A stretch of DNA of 64,000 bases from Candidatus Binatia bacterium (GCA_937925685.1 CALAMI010000006.1:1-64000), one strand, 5' to 3'. Numbered from the stretch's first letter, positions 36,817 through 46,634 are shown. Made by a program: numbers and translations. The notes: generated from the letters alone by a model not told the origin.

Positions 36817-39800
36817 CCAGCTTTGAGTTCAACCTTTCTGCAGTTGCCGTTCGGCAACGGTCGGTTACCCTGTTTTTCCTCATCGCCGCGGCTCTGGCCG
36901 GAGCACTGGCGTTCTGGTCGTTGGGGCGCGCCGAAGATCCCGCATTTACCGTGCGCGCTCTGGTCGTTTCCGCTCTCTGGCCCGGTGCCACCGCCCAGCA
37001 AATGCAAGAGTTGGTGGCCGACCGCCTGGAGAAACGCATCCAGGAAGTGGAGTACTTCTACCGCATGGAAACGACGGCCCGCGCAGGCAGGGTGGACATC
37101 ATCGTCGAGTTCCAGGACTTCACGCCGGCGGCCAAAATCGCCGACTTGTTTTATGAAGTCCGCAAGCGAATGCTCGATGAAGCACCACGGTTACCGCCTG
37201 GGGTACGAGGGCCGTTCGTCAACGACGACTTCTCCGACGTCTACTTTGCCCTCTACGCACTGAGGGCTCCTGAAATCCCCTCCCGGCAACTTGTGCGCGA
37301 GGCGGAAAAGATACGCGACCGGCTCCAGGCCATTCCTGGCGTGCAGAAAGTGCAGATCCTGGGCGAGAAACCTGAGCGGGTATTTGTGCGTTTCGACAAC
37401 CACCGCCTGGCCCAGCTGGGAATTTCGGCAGCGCAAGTGCAAGATGCGGTGGATGCGTACAACCGCTTGCTACCCTCGGGGTTTTTCGAGAGCCGGGGGC
37501 CACGAATTCTCGTGCGCGTCGATGCCGATTTGGCCGACTTGGAATCCATCCGCAACGTGCCGCTGCGCATCGGCAGCAGGCTGGTGACGCTCGGCGAAGT
37601 GGCCGAGGTTCAACGCGGATACGAGGATCCTCCAACCTACAGCACGCGTGCCTTCGGCATCGAGGCTGTGCTGCTCGGCGTCGTTATGCGCAAGGGCGAA
37701 AACGGCTTGGCTTTGGGAGAACGGTTGCGCCGTTTCCTGGAACACCAACAACAGTTGCTGCCGCTAGGTTTGCATTTAGACGAGCTTACCAACCAGGCCC
37801 ACGCCATCGAGCAAGCGATCGAGCTTTTTCAAGCAAAGTTCTTCATCGCTGTAGCTGTAGTCACGCTCGTGAGCCTGTTCGCGCTCGGGCTGCAAGCCGG
37901 TGTCATCGTCGGCCTCGCGGTTCCGCTCACCTTGGGCCTGACGTTTTTGCTCATGTGGATCACAGGAATCAACCTCGATCGCGTCTCGCTTGGCGCCCTG
38001 ATCTTGGCGCTCGGGTTGTTAGTGGACGATGCAATTATCGCTATCGAGATGATGGTGGTGAAGTTGGAGGAGGGGTGGGAACGCACGGCCGCGGCAGCTC
38101 ACGCCTGGAACGTCACGTCTGCGCCTATGCTCACCGGCACGCTGGTCACGGCGTTGGGGTTCCTGCCCATTGGCTTTGCCCGCTCTGGGGTCGGGGAGTA
38201 CGCCGGAAACATGTTTTGGGTGTTGGCCTACGCGTTATTGATTTCTTGGCTGGTTGCCGTAGTGTTCACTCCGTATCTGGGAGTCACCCTCCTCTCCGAG
38301 TTCAAGCGAGGGAGGTCAGGCGGGGAATCGCTATACGACACTCCGCCGTACCGAAAATTGCGGCAAGTCATCGAATGGTGCGTGCAGCGACGGGTGCAGG
38401 TTGCCACGATTAGCGGCCTCGTCTTGCTTTCGAGCGTCGTCGTGATGCAAACGGCTGTGCCACGACAATTCTTTCCCACATCGGATCGGCCGGAAGTGAT
38501 CGTCGATCTCTACCTCCCGCAGGGCACGAGCATCGAGGTCACCGATCGAGTGGCCCGGCGCATGGAAGAATTCCTCCGCCGAAAACCGGAGGTTCGAAGC
38601 CTGTCCGCATATGTCGGCGCAGGGGCCCCGCGGTTTTTCATCTCGCTGAACCCTGAATTGCCCAACCCAGCGTTCGCAAAAGTGGTGGCCGTGACCGGCT
38701 CCGCCCACGAGCGCGATCGGGTCATCACCGCGATCCGCGAGGCGGTCACGGAGGGGCAGTTCCCCGAAGCTCGGGTGCACGCACATCCTCTATTCTATGG
38801 CCCGCCTGTTCGGTGGCCCGTCAGCTTTCGAGTTTTAGGGCCCGATCCGATCCAGCTACGGCACCTGGCGCGCGAGGTGCGCGACGTGGTCGGGCAAAAT
38901 CCCTACACCGTAGATGCTCACGTGGAATGGCAAGAGCGTGTGCCGGTGTTGCGCTGGCGCATCGACCGCGAGCGGCTCCGGGCGATCGGACTCACCCCGC
39001 GTGAGTTGGCACATCAGCTCGAGTTCGAATTTGCTGGTCTTCCAGCCACCGAGCTACGTGATGGAACGCGCAACGTGCCCTTGTACCTTCGAGGGGTCGA
39101 CGACCAACAAATGAGCGCCTTACAGGTAAAGACACTCGATGGACGGTCGATCCCTCTGAGCCAAGTGGGCACCTTGCAACTCGATTTCGAGGATCCCGTG
39201 CTCAAACGGTACAACCGCGAGCCTTTCATCGCCGTCAATGCGGAGGTGCGTGGCGCCCAGGCCACGGAGGTAACCTGGCAAATTTGGGAAGCCCTAGCTC
39301 CGTTGCGGGCGCGCCTTCCCTGGGCGTACCGCATCGACATCGGTGGAACGGTCGAGCAGTCGCAAACAGGCGAACGGTCGATCCAAGCGGTGCAGCCCGC
39401 CATGCTTCTGCTCATGCTCATGGTGATCATGCTGCAGATGCGCAGCTTCCGAGGTACCCTTTTGGTGGTCGCTACGGCCCCACTGGGGATCATCGGCGCC
39501 ACTCCGGCGTTGCTCCTGACCGCAAAGCCATTGGGCTTCGTGGTCATGTTGGGAATCATTGGATTGGCTGGAATTCTGATGCGGAACACGCTCATCTTAG
39601 CCAAACAAATCGACGACAATCTCGAGGCGGGCATGGCCCCGCGCGAGGCGATTGTCGAAGCTACCGTGCGCCGCGCCCGTCCTGTGGTCTTGACTGCTAC
39701 GGCGGCGGTGCTCGCCTTCGTCCCGTTAGCGACCGATACCCTGTGGGGGCCCATGGCCATTGCGCTCATGGGTGGAGTGGCCGTGGGGACCATCGTCACG

Positions 39801-39866
39801 TTGCTTTTGCTGCCCGCACTGTACGCTTTGTGGTTCGGGCTGCGGCCGGTGGCCGTGGGACCGTAG
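36813..39866 (+). CDS. RND multidrug/metabolite efflux pump
   Basis: 1017 residues of the AcrB/HAE1 class. Twelve membrane helices are expected; a cytosolic-facing N-terminal helix, two large periplasmic loops, and the LILALGLLVDDAIIAIEMMVVKLE motif (helix 4 acidic pair for proton relay) are clear. Near the second half, MVMLGIIGLAGILMRNTLILAKQIDDN is the equivalent of helix 10 with its conserved Asn/Lys region. It takes protons in and exports substrates with the adaptor encoded just upstream. It is coupled to the adaptor by ATGA and controlled in all likelihood by the divergent TetR. Substrates are unknown. Confidence 0.95.
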   Translation: MTSFEFNLSAVAVRQRSVTLFFLIAAALAGALAFWSLGRAEDPAFTVRALVVSALWPGATAQQMQELVADRLEKRIQEVEYFYRMETTARAGRVDIIVEFQDFTPAAKIADLFYEVRKRMLDEAPRLPPGVRGPFVNDDFSDVYFALYALRAPEIPSRQLVREAEKIRDRLQAIPGVQKVQILGEKPERVFVRFDNHRLAQLGISAAQVQDAVDAYNRLLPSGFFESRGPRILVRVDADLADLESIRNVPLRIGSRLVTLGEVAEVQRGYEDPPTYSTRAFGIEAVLLGVVMRKGENGLALGERLRRFLEHQQQLLPLGLHLDELTNQAHAIEQAIELFQAKFFIAVAVVTLVSLFALGLQAGVIVGLAVPLTLGLTFLLMWITGINLDRVSLGALILALGLLVDDAIIAIEMMVVKLEEGWERTAAAAHAWNVTSAPMLTGTLVTALGFLPIGFARSGVGEYAGNMFWVLAYALLISWLVAVVFTPYLGVTLLSEFKRGRSGGESLYDTPPYRKLRQVIEWCVQRRVQVATISGLVLLSSVVVMQTAVPRQFFPTSDRPEVIVDLYLPQGTSIEVTDRVARRMEEFLRRKPEVRSLSAYVGAGAPRFFISLNPELPNPAFAKVVAVTGSAHERDRVITAIREAVTEGQFPEARVHAHPLFYGPPVRWPVSFRVLGPDPIQLRHLAREVRDVVGQNPYTVDAHVEWQERVPVLRWRIDRERLRAIGLTPRELAHQLEFEFAGLPATELRDGTRNVPLYLRGVDDQQMSALQVKTLDGRSIPLSQVGTLQLDFEDPVLKRYNREPFIAVNAEVRGAQATEVTWQIWEALAPLRARLPWAYRIDIGGTVEQSQTGERSIQAVQPAMLLLMLMVIMLQMRSFRGTLLVVATAPLGIIGATPALLLTAKPLGFVVMLGIIGLAGILMRNTLILAKQIDDNLEAGMAPREAIVEATVRRARPVVLTATAAVLAFVPLATDTLWGPMAIALMGGVAVGTIVTLLLLPALYALWFGLRPVAVGP

Positions 39867-39982
39867 AGGCGCCGAGGGCGGCGACAAGGGGGTGCAGACC
39901 TCGACGATCGGCTGGGGCTCGAGCGGACCAACCTGCCAGCTCCGCTCCCGAGATCGCCGAGCCCGAGTCCAGAAGGCGAACT

Positions 39983-40609
39983 TCACCGCGCCGAAGGGTT
40001 GATGGCGTAGACTCCTGTGATCCGCGCCTGGCCGAGTACGTGCCCTTGGAGCAGGCGCAACACGTCGCCGCCCGAAAACTTTCCCGAAAGGGGGAAGCGA
40101 TCGAAATCGGTGGCATACAACGTGAAGTGGTAGTGGTGAACGATCTCGTCGTTCCACGGCGGGCACGGGCCATCGTAACCATAATAATCGCCGGCCATTT
40201 GGGGATCGTTCGCAAACCAATTCGTGTAATCGTTGATACCCTGCCGGGTGCCACGAGGACCTTCTGGTCCTGGCTTTCCCCGAGGCACGATACCGTTGGA
40301 AAACTCGCCCTCGGCAATTTCCGCGATGCTCGGCGACACGTCGACGAGCACCCAGTGAAAGAAATCCACTCGCGGCAAAGAAGCTGGCACCACGACCCCT
40401 TCCTTGTTCACCTCGTCGGCACGGCTGGGAACGTCCGAATCGTGACACAAGAGCACGAGCGATTTCGTTCCTTGCGGCAGGTCAGACCAAGCCAAGTGCG
40501 GGTTCTTGTTGTCGCTGAGTTCCAGGTGTGTCGTTGGGTGGTACTTGCCAAAAGCGCACCGTTCGGGGATGCGTCCGCCGTCGGTAAAACTCTCGCTCCA
40601 CAACTTCAT
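39983..40609 (-). CDS. YbhB/YbcL (PEBP, Raf kinase inhibitor-like) protein
   Basis: 208 residues from the ATG at 40609, preceded by GAGGG; a short in-frame extension to 40639 is unneeded. Signatures are NKNPHLAWSDLPQGTKSLVLLCHDSD, DFFHWVLVDV, NDYTNWF and the ligand-pocket motif YDGPCPPWNDEIVHHYHFTLYATD. PEBP proteins bind anionic ligands such as phosphorylated lipids or peptides; the bacterial members have no settled role. It is followed on the same strand, upstream, by the MoxR/CoxE-like pair and may be cotranscribed with it (35-base gap). Confidence 0.92.
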   Translation of the reverse strand: MKLWSESFTDGGRIPERCAFGKYHPTTHLELSDNKNPHLAWSDLPQGTKSLVLLCHDSDVPSRADEVNKEGVVVPASLPRVDFFHWVLVDVSPSIAEIAEGEFSNGIVPRGKPGPEGPRGTRQGINDYTNWFANDPQMAGDYYGYDGPCPPWNDEIVHHYHFTLYATDFDRFPLSGKFSGGDVLRLLQGHVLGQARITGVYAINPSAR

Positions 40610-40644
40610 AGCGAGCCCTCCTCTTCGCCTACGGTCCAAAGAGC

Positions 40645-41850
40645 CTACTGCGTGCTAGATGTAGCCACTCTTGCGCCTACAAGACATTGCACTGCTTCCG
40701 TCAACCCGTCAACGCTCAAGTAAAACATGGGAAAGAGCTTGCGGATGATACGGCAGGTATCTGCATCCCAGTAGGCTGGTTTTTCCGGGTTCACCCAAAC
40801 CGAGCGATCGAAGTACGCGGCGATGCGTTTGAGCCAAACCAGTCCTGGCGTGGCGGAAACGCGGCGCGGATCGATGTTGCCAAAGGGCTCGAGAAGTTCT
40901 GCTGGATGCATCGACGCATCGCCGACAATGAGCACTTTCCAGCGGGAGTCGAGGCGGCGCAGCAAATCTCCTGTGGGCACGGCGTCGCTGCGCCACATGC
41001 GCGCGCGAGTGTAGACATGATCGTAAATGCAGTTGTGAAAGTAGTACGCCTCGAAAGCACGCAAGCCGCGTTCTTCGTGGAGAGCGGTTAAAAGCTGGCT
41101 TACCGGTTCGAAGTAAGGATCCATGGTGCCGCCGACATCCATGAACAAAAGCAAGCGCACGTCGTTGCGCCGAGGTGGCCGAAAAATCAATTCGATTTCT
41201 CCGGCATTGCGACACGTCTCGTCTACGGTACGGTCGAGGTCGAGTTCCGTGGCCTCGCCGGTGCGGGTGAGGTGGCGGAGACGGCGCAAAGCAACGCGGA
41301 TTTGGCGTACGTCCAGGCTGACGTCGGTGCGATAGTCCTGAAACCGGCGCTCCTCCGCCACTTTCATTGCCGAACGGCTGCGCGGCGGCCCGCCAACGCG
41401 GATTCCCGTGGGGTGTTGCCCAGAGTGCCCGAAGGGAGAGCGTCCGCCCGTGCCGATCCATTTGTCGCCGCCATCGTGCCGCTCGCTCTGCTTCTCCAGC
41501 GTTTCCAGAAAGCGGCGCATGAGCTCATCGTGGCTCAATCGTTCTAGGCGAGCGAGTTGTTCCGGGGTCAGGTTGGGAAAGTTTTTGGGGTTGCGGAGCC
41601 AATCGAGAACTTTTTCGACGAGTTCCCCTCCGAGCGATCCTTCGACCCCGCGAAACACTCGAGCGAAAACGCGGTCGTACGCATCGAAGTAAGTTTCGCT
41701 TTTGATCAAGCAAGCGCGGCCGAGTTGGTAAAAACCGAGCAGGCTCGACCCATGAAGGCCTTTTTCCAGCGCCTCGAGGAAGGTCATCCATTCCTGGATG
41801 CCCACCGGGACCCCTTCCTCGCGCAAACCGTAAAACAGTTCGAGGAACAT
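40645..41850 (-). CDS. CoxE-like VWA protein with degenerate MIDAS
   Basis: 401 residues from the ATG at 41850. The C-terminal half is a VWA domain typical of the CoxE branch: LLLFMDVGGTMDPYFEPVSQLLTAL. The metal site reads DVGGT, not the DxSxS of the classical MIDAS. An N-terminal helical region and a Gly/Arg-rich linker with basic motifs precede it. It is encoded next to a MoxR/CoxD-like AAA+ ATPase, the usual pair. In the carbon monoxide dehydrogenase systems CoxD and CoxE assist enzyme maturation, but no cox structural genes are here, so the client is unknown. Confidence 0.85.
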   Translation of the reverse strand: MFLELFYGLREEGVPVGIQEWMTFLEALEKGLHGSSLLGFYQLGRACLIKSETYFDAYDRVFARVFRGVEGSLGGELVEKVLDWLRNPKNFPNLTPEQLARLERLSHDELMRRFLETLEKQSERHDGGDKWIGTGGRSPFGHSGQHPTGIRVGGPPRSRSAMKVAEERRFQDYRTDVSLDVRQIRVALRRLRHLTRTGEATELDLDRTVDETCRNAGEIELIFRPPRRNDVRLLLFMDVGGTMDPYFEPVSQLLTALHEERGLRAFEAYYFHNCIYDHVYTRARMWRSDAVPTGDLLRRLDSRWKVLIVGDASMHPAELLEPFGNIDPRRVSATPGLVWLKRIAAYFDRSVWVNPEKPAYWDADTCRIIRKLFPMFYLSVDGLTEAVQCLVGARVATSSTQ

Positions 41851-41881
41851 GACCTCCACTCGCTACGTCGCCTCGGACGGG

Positions 41882-42763
41882 TCATTGATGATATCGCGGG
41901 CCGAGTTCCGCCCAGGACTTGGGGAAACGTCCACCAGCCGCGTCGTAACGAAGAAGGGCGTCCACGTCTTGTTCCTTTTTCAAGAGCGCTCCCACAAAGG
42001 GGATATGTTCTTCCACCTTATCGAGGCTCACCCCGGCTCGGACCAGTGCCGCGATCCAGTCGATCAGCTCGGAGGTGGAGGGCTTCTTGCGCAACTCTGG
42101 TTGCTCGCGGAGCCAGTAAAACTTGATCAAGACTTGGTCCAAAAGCTTGGCATCGAGGTGCGGGTGGTGCACCGCCACGATGCGGCGCATGAGCGCGGGG
42201 TCGGGAAACTCGATGTAGTAAAAAATACAACGCCGCAAAAACGCGTCGGGGAGTTCCTTTTCGTTGTTGGAGGTAATGATCACGATCGGGCGGTGACGCG
42301 CCACGATCTCCTCTCCCGTCTCCACGATGGTAAAGCGCATTTCGTCCAGTTCGCGCAATAAGTCGTTGGGGAACTCGAGGTCGGCCTTGTCGATCTCGTC
42401 GATGAGCAGCACCACGCGCTCGGGGGAGGCAAACGCTTGCCCCAACGGACCGAGCTTGATGTACCGGCGGATATCGGAGACATCGCCGGTACCGAAGCGG
42501 CTATCGTTGAGGCGCTGGACCGTATCGTAGACGTACAACCCTTCGGCCGCCTTGCTCGTGGACTTGATGTGCCAAGAAAGCATCTTCAGTCCGAGCCCTT
42601 CGGCTACGTGGCGGGCCAGAACCGTCTTGCCCGTTCCGGGCTCTCCCTTGATGAGCAACGGACGCTCCAAAGCAATGGCGCAGTTGACTGCATCCACGAG
42701 CGCAGGCGAGGCAATGTAACCAGCAGTACCTTGAAATCGTTTGAACCCATTCTCCCGCGACAT
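41882..42763 (-). CDS. CoxD/CbbQ-like MoxR-branch AAA+ ATPase
   Basis: 293 residues. Walker A is GEPGTGKT (residues 40-47), Walker B VVLLIDEID (116-124), and the Arg finger region lies in DAFLRRCIFYYIEFPDP, a MoxR-branch signature. The start MSRENGFKRFQGTAGYIAS is characteristic for this ATPase subgroup. It is transcribed just before the CoxE-like VWA protein (31-base gap) and presumably forms a chaperone complex with it, separate from the MoxR operon at 4286-12079. The two ATPases are clearly different paralogues. Confidence 0.92.
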   Translation of the reverse strand: MSRENGFKRFQGTAGYIASPALVDAVNCAIALERPLLIKGEPGTGKTVLARHVAEGLGLKMLSWHIKSTSKAAEGLYVYDTVQRLNDSRFGTGDVSDIRRYIKLGPLGQAFASPERVVLLIDEIDKADLEFPNDLLRELDEMRFTIVETGEEIVARHRPIVIITSNNEKELPDAFLRRCIFYYIEFPDPALMRRIVAVHHPHLDAKLLDQVLIKFYWLREQPELRKKPSTSELIDWIAALVRAGVSLDKVEEHIPFVGALLKKEQDVDALLRYDAAGGRFPKSWAELGPRYHQ

Positions 42764-43090
42764 GGCCCCTCTTGGTATCGGTCAGCGCCGCAACACGCAA
42801 CCCGCTCCCCCGCGGGCGGACACATAGGTGTGGCCCTGCGCTGCGCCCTCACATCCCCCCGCCCCCTGCAGCGCCAGTGTGCACCAATGGCATCGTGGGT
42901 GGACATGTAGGTCCACCCCAGCCACGCGGGTGCCGCCGGCATCACCCGCGGCACCATGTACGACGCAGGCCATCTGGTGGCGGGCATGCGCACGCCCTTA
43001 CGGCCCTCCGGCGGGTGCGGCCGTCGAGGTCGTAATGCGATCAGAGAAGCACGACGAGCCGCCGTGCGGCGGAACGCGGCGGCACCGATG
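42764..43090. repeat. Hairpin-rich intergenic island upstream of CoxD-like ATPase
   Basis: 327 bases without a gene. Two perfect 8-bp stems are seen: GGGTGGAC/GTCCACCC (42897-42904, 42911-42918) and CGCGGGTG/CACCCGCG (42925-42932, 42943-42950), with more imperfect GC-rich pairs up to 43075. It separates tRNA-His from the divergent-looking gene block. It could be REP-like elements or remnants; it shows the same style as 48991-49250. Confidence 0.35.
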
Positions 43091-43164
43091 GGTGAGTGAA
43101 GGGGCTCGAACCCTCAACCCCCGGAGCCACAGTCCGGTGCTCTGCCAGTTGAGCTACACTCACC
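43091..43164 (-). tRNA. tRNA-His (anticodon GTG)
   Basis: The minus strand folds as a tRNA with an extra G at position -1 paired to C73, the histidine identity element. The acceptor stem is GGTGAGTG against CACTCACC, the anticodon loop GAC-TGTGGCTC carries GTG, and the T loop is GTTCGAGCC. CCA is not encoded. Third of three tRNAs transcribed together after rdgB. Confidence 0.95.
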
Positions 43165-43241
43165 ACGCACGGGCGCCATGCCGGCAAGCCCTCAGGAATA
43201 TGCAAAGGCGCTCGCCCTCGCAAGGGCGATCGTCTCACGAG

Positions 43242-43315
<74 letters not shown>

Positions 43316-43356
43316 TTACACAGACTTAACCGAGAACTTCCCATCGTGGAAATCAA

Positions 43357-43430
43357 TCGGGGTGAGAGGATTTGAACCTCCGACTCCCTGCGCCCAAGGC
43401 AGGTGCGCTACCAGGCTGCGCTACACCCCG
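43357..43430 (-). tRNA. tRNA-Pro (anticodon TGG)
   Basis: The minus strand folds with acceptor stem CGGGGTG/CACCCCG, anticodon loop CTTGGGC carrying TGG, and T loop GTTCAAATCC. The discriminator is A; CCA is not encoded. It lies 174 bases downstream of rdgB on the same strand and precedes tRNA-Arg and tRNA-His, an arrangement also seen in enterobacteria. Confidence 0.95.
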
Positions 43431-43604
43431 CCACGATTTTCCCTTTCGCCGGCCACTACAGGCCAAGCTTGGCTAACAGTACCCCTTGGAGAAATCAACG
43501 CAAGCGAGCGCTCCGTCACGAACTACCACCGCCCTTTCCTCGACCCCCCCGCGCACCACAGTCCACTGTCGCATGCCTGTAGTGACCTGGCCCACCCGCC
43601 CCGC

Positions 43605-44249
43605 TCAACCGCACGCAGTTCCCCCGCTGCCATCGTTTGTCAGGAAGCTCAGCAAAAGCCCTCGTAACTTGTGCGCCGCGCGCGCTCTGTGGGAGTATCG
43701 ATTTTTTTCCTCCGGGCTGAGCTCGGCAAACGTTCTTTGACAACCCAGGGGCACGAAAACCGGGTCGTAACCAAAGCCGCCACTGCCACGGGGCTCCAAG
43801 GCGATTGTGCCCTCGCAGCTTCCCTCGACGGTCAATGTCTTGCGGTCGGGCCGCGCCACAACCAAGACGCAACGAAATCGTGCGCCGCGCTTGTCCGGCG
43901 GCAACCCTGCCAAAGCAGCGAGCAACTGGGTGATGTTCGCTCGATCGTCGGCTTTCGGGCCGGCAAAGTAAGCCGAGTCGACACCGGGGGCGCCGCCGAG
44001 CGCATCCACTTCCAAACCCGAGTCGTCCGCCAATGCTGGCAAGCCGCACCACGCCGCAATGGCTTGGGCCTTCCGGGTCGCATTTTCCACGTACGTACGG
44101 CCAGTTTCCTCGACCCGAGGGTAGCCAGGGAAGTCGAGCAAGGACAAACACTCGACGCCCGCGTTGGCCAAGAGCTCGCCCAGCTCCTTCACCTTGCCAG
44201 GATTCGCCGAGGCTAGAACCAGGCGAGGCTTCGGCTCTCGGTGACTCAT
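43605..44249 (-). CDS. rdgB: dITP/XTP pyrophosphatase
   Basis: 214 residues from the ATG at 44249, overlapping the rph stop as ATGA. The HAM1/RdgB enzyme removes inosine and xanthosine triphosphates from the nucleotide pool. Motifs are [39 protein letters not shown], and [11 protein letters not shown]. The open frame to 45008 is an antisense or shadow extension over rph and should not be used. The rph-rdgB pair is conserved widely and often reflects linked tRNA/nucleotide quality control. Confidence 0.96.
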   Translation of the reverse strand: MSHREPKPRLVLASANPGKVKELGELLANAGVECLSLLDFPGYPRVEETGRTYVENATRKAQAIAAWCGLPALADDSGLEVDALGGAPGVDSAYFAGPKADDRANITQLLAALAGLPPDKRGARFRCVLVVARPDRKTLTVEGSCEGTIALEPRGSGGFGYDPVFVPLGCQRTFAELSPEEKNRYSHRARAAHKLRGLLLSFLTNDGSGGTACG

Positions 44250-44962
44250 GGAAGCGCGCGTTCCTGGGCCCGCAGCAACTCCTGGATGCCCGACCAAGCT
44301 AAATCCGCCAACTGATCGAGGGTGGCGCGACTGAAGGGATTCCCCTCCGCCGTGCCTTGGACCTCCACAAAACGGCCCGCATCCGTCATGACGAAGTTCA
44401 TGTCCACCTCGGCCCGGGAATCCTCGGCGTAACACAAGTCCAACATCGCCACTCCATCTACCACCCCAACACTCACTGCCGCCACCGCCCCGCTCAGTGG
44501 AGTCTGATCGATCAGCCCACTCTCCAACAATCGCCGCACTGCCAGCGCCAACGCCACATATGCGCCCGTGATCGCCAACGTCCTCGTGCCTCCGTCGGCT
44601 TCGATCACATCGCAGTCGATCCAAATCGTGCGCGGCCCAAGCTTGGCCAGATCCACCACCGATCTCAAGCTGCGCCCAATCAGACGCTGGATTTCGTGGG
44701 TCCGTCCCCCGAGCCTTCCCCGCGCCGCCTCTCGCTGAATCCGCTGTGGGCTCGAGCCTGGCAGCATGCTGTACTCGGCAGTTAGCCAACCCTTCCCCGT
44801 ATTTTCCAAAAACGGGGGCACGCTTTCCTCGACAGACGCCGTGCAAATCACTCTCGTGTTGCCAGCCTCTGCGAGCACTGACCCTAACGCCTGTCGTATG
44901 AACCCAGGATGCAACACCAGCGGGCGAAGCTGCGTTGGCTGGCGGCCATCGATGCGACTCAT
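44246..44962 (-). CDS. rph: Ribonuclease PH
   Basis: 238 residues from the ATG at 44962 ([14 protein letters not shown]), the standard length and start. It trims tRNA 3' ends phosphorolytically. Motifs include [49 protein letters not shown], and [25 protein letters not shown]. Three tRNA genes lie immediately downstream of rdgB on the same strand, none encoding CCA, so its product matters for the same transcripts. A short in-frame extension to 45028 lacks support. Confidence 0.96.
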   Translation of the reverse strand: MSRIDGRQPTQLRPLVLHPGFIRQALGSVLAEAGNTRVICTASVEESVPPFLENTGKGWLTAEYSMLPGSSPQRIQREAARGRLGGRTHEIQRLIGRSLRSVVDLAKLGPRTIWIDCDVIEADGGTRTLAITGAYVALALAVRRLLESGLIDQTPLSGAVAAVSVGVVDGVAMLDLCYAEDSRAEVDMNFVMTDAGRFVEVQGTAEGNPFSRATLDQLADLAWSGIQELLRAQERALP

Positions 44963-45181
44963 CTGCAGAGCCCTCCGTGAGAAAAATGTGAACTTCCAAC
45001 TGTACCAAGCTCGAAGGAAAGGAAGCAACCTTTCATACCCGCGGCACTACTATACACTCGGCGCGCGCTTCGCAGGTCAAGGCTGCGATGGTGGGGACCG
45101 CCACCATAAAAAAATTTCCTCCCTTGGGTTGCTCCACAAACGAACTGGCGCTAATTTTTTGACGCTTTTCACGGGAGGCCC

Positions 45182-46162
45182 ATGGAGCCGCACATTGTCA
45201 AAGGCAACCACCCGGTCATGGAGAAAATCTTCCAGATTTGTGACCGCGTGGCCCCCACGGACTCGACGGTACTGATTCAAGGGGAAAGTGGTACGGGGAA
45301 AGAATTGGTGGCCCGTTACATTCACGCGCGCAGTCGTCGGGCGAACAATCCCTTCATTCCTGTTAACTGTGGGGCCATTCCTGCCGATTTGTTGGAATCG
45401 GAGATGTTCGGTCACGAAAAAGGGGCTTTCACCGGTGCTGTGTCAGCCCGCATGGGGCTGTTCCAGTACGCCAACGGGGGCACCATTTTCTTGGACGAGA
45501 TCGGGGAAATGACCCCGGCATTGCAGGTGAAGCTCCTACGTGTTTTGCAAGAGCGGGAAATTCGCCCAGTCGGGGCTGACCGAACGATTCGCGTCGATGT
45601 GCGGGTGATCGCGGCAACCAACCGGGACCTGTCTGCAGACGTAAAAAGCGGGCGCTTCCGCGAAGACCTCTTTTACCGCTTACAGGTGATCCCGATCACC
45701 ATCCCGCCATTGCGGGAGCGGCGGTCAGACATCCCGCTGCTGGTTCAGTACTTCCTGGACAAACACAACAGCCAACGCCCAGGCCAGCCGGTGCGTATTT
45801 CCGACGAGGCGATGGTACACCTGTGGGAGTACGACTGGCCGGGCAACGTGCGGGAACTGGAGAACTTGGTCGAGCGGCTGGTGATCCTGAGCGAGGACGG
45901 GATGATTCGCGTGGAAAACCTACCGTCGAACATTCGCACTTTCATCTCCGATAAAAAGATTCCACGGCCCACGCTGACCGACGAGGGCATCGATCTCAAC
46001 CGTGCCGTAGAAGAGTTCGAGTATCGGTTAATTGACGAGGCGTTGAGACGGACCAAAGGGAACAAGCAGGCGGCCGCACGGCTCCTGGGTTTGAAACGCA
46101 CCACCTTGGTGGCGAAATTGCGGCGCAAGGCCAGTAGTTCGGATCAAGGGTGCGTTCTCTAA
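45182..46162 (+). CDS. Sigma-54 activator without receiver domain
   Basis: 326 residues. The AAA+ domain has Walker A GESGTGKE (34-41), the sigma-54 contact loop GAFTGA (81-86), Walker B GGTIFLDEIG (98-107), and YDWPGNVRELENLVERL. The C-terminal Fis-type helix-turn-helix is DEALRRTKGNKQAAARLLGLKRTTLVAKLRRK. It has no N-terminal receiver or sensor domain: the frame upstream of the GGGAGG ribosome site has a stop at 45152. A stand-alone receiver gene begins 19 bases downstream, a possible split NtrC-type system. It activates sigma-54 promoters by ATP-driven open complex formation. Confidence 0.9.
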   Translation: MEPHIVKGNHPVMEKIFQICDRVAPTDSTVLIQGESGTGKELVARYIHARSRRANNPFIPVNCGAIPADLLESEMFGHEKGAFTGAVSARMGLFQYANGGTIFLDEIGEMTPALQVKLLRVLQEREIRPVGADRTIRVDVRVIAATNRDLSADVKSGRFREDLFYRLQVIPITIPPLRERRSDIPLLVQYFLDKHNSQRPGQPVRISDEAMVHLWEYDWPGNVRELENLVERLVILSEDGMIRVENLPSNIRTFISDKKIPRPTLTDEGIDLNRAVEEFEYRLIDEALRRTKGNKQAAARLLGLKRTTLVAKLRRKASSSDQGCVL

Positions 46163-46181
46163 CACAAGAAAGGCGTCAAGT

Positions 46182-46634
46182 ATGTCCGATGCTCTCAAAG
46201 GTCGAATCCTGGTCGTGGACGACGACGAGAATGCCGTGGAAATCCTCACCCGAATGCTGGCCCGAGAAGGCCACACCAGCGTTGCCGCTTCCTCCGGTGC
46301 ACAAGCGCTCGAGACCCTGCGGCGGGAAAACGTGGACGTGATTTTATTAGACGTGATGATGCCCGGCATGGACGGGTTAGAAGTCTGCCGGCAGCTGCGG
46401 GAAGATGAAAGGCTGCGCCAAATCCCGGTGATTTTACTGACCGCGAAAGACGACATGGACACCCGTACCCGCGCAATGGAGCTGGGAGTGAGCGAATTTC
46501 TCACCAAACCGGTGAATCGGCGGGAGCTGTTCACTCGGATCGATGCTCAACTGCACGCACGCAGTCTGTCGCGTGAGTTGTCGGCGACGGTAGAAAAAGT
46601 TTTACAGCCCCCCACCGACCCCGACGGCGAGTGA
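46182..46634 (+). CDS. Stand-alone response regulator receiver protein
   Basis: 150 residues with a single CheY-like REC domain. The acidic pocket is DDDE (13-16), phospho-acceptor Asp57 in VILLDVMMPGMDG, Thr87 in ILLTAKDD, and Lys109 in FLTKPV. A short helical tail of about 30 residues follows and there is no output domain. It starts 19 bases after the receiver-less sigma-54 activator, so it may supply phospho-signal input in trans. No histidine kinase gene is in the window. Confidence 0.9.
   Translation: MSDALKGRILVVDDDENAVEILTRMLAREGHTSVAASSGAQALETLRRENVDVILLDVMMPGMDGLEVCRQLREDERLRQIPVILLTAKDDMDTRTRAMELGVSEFLTKPVNRRELFTRIDAQLHARSLSRELSATVEKVLQPPTDPDGE

Noticed and set aside
43605-45008. 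Long rdgB frame extending across rph
   Set aside because: The extra N-terminal part is a shadow of rph; the ATGA overlap at 44246-44249 gives the true start.
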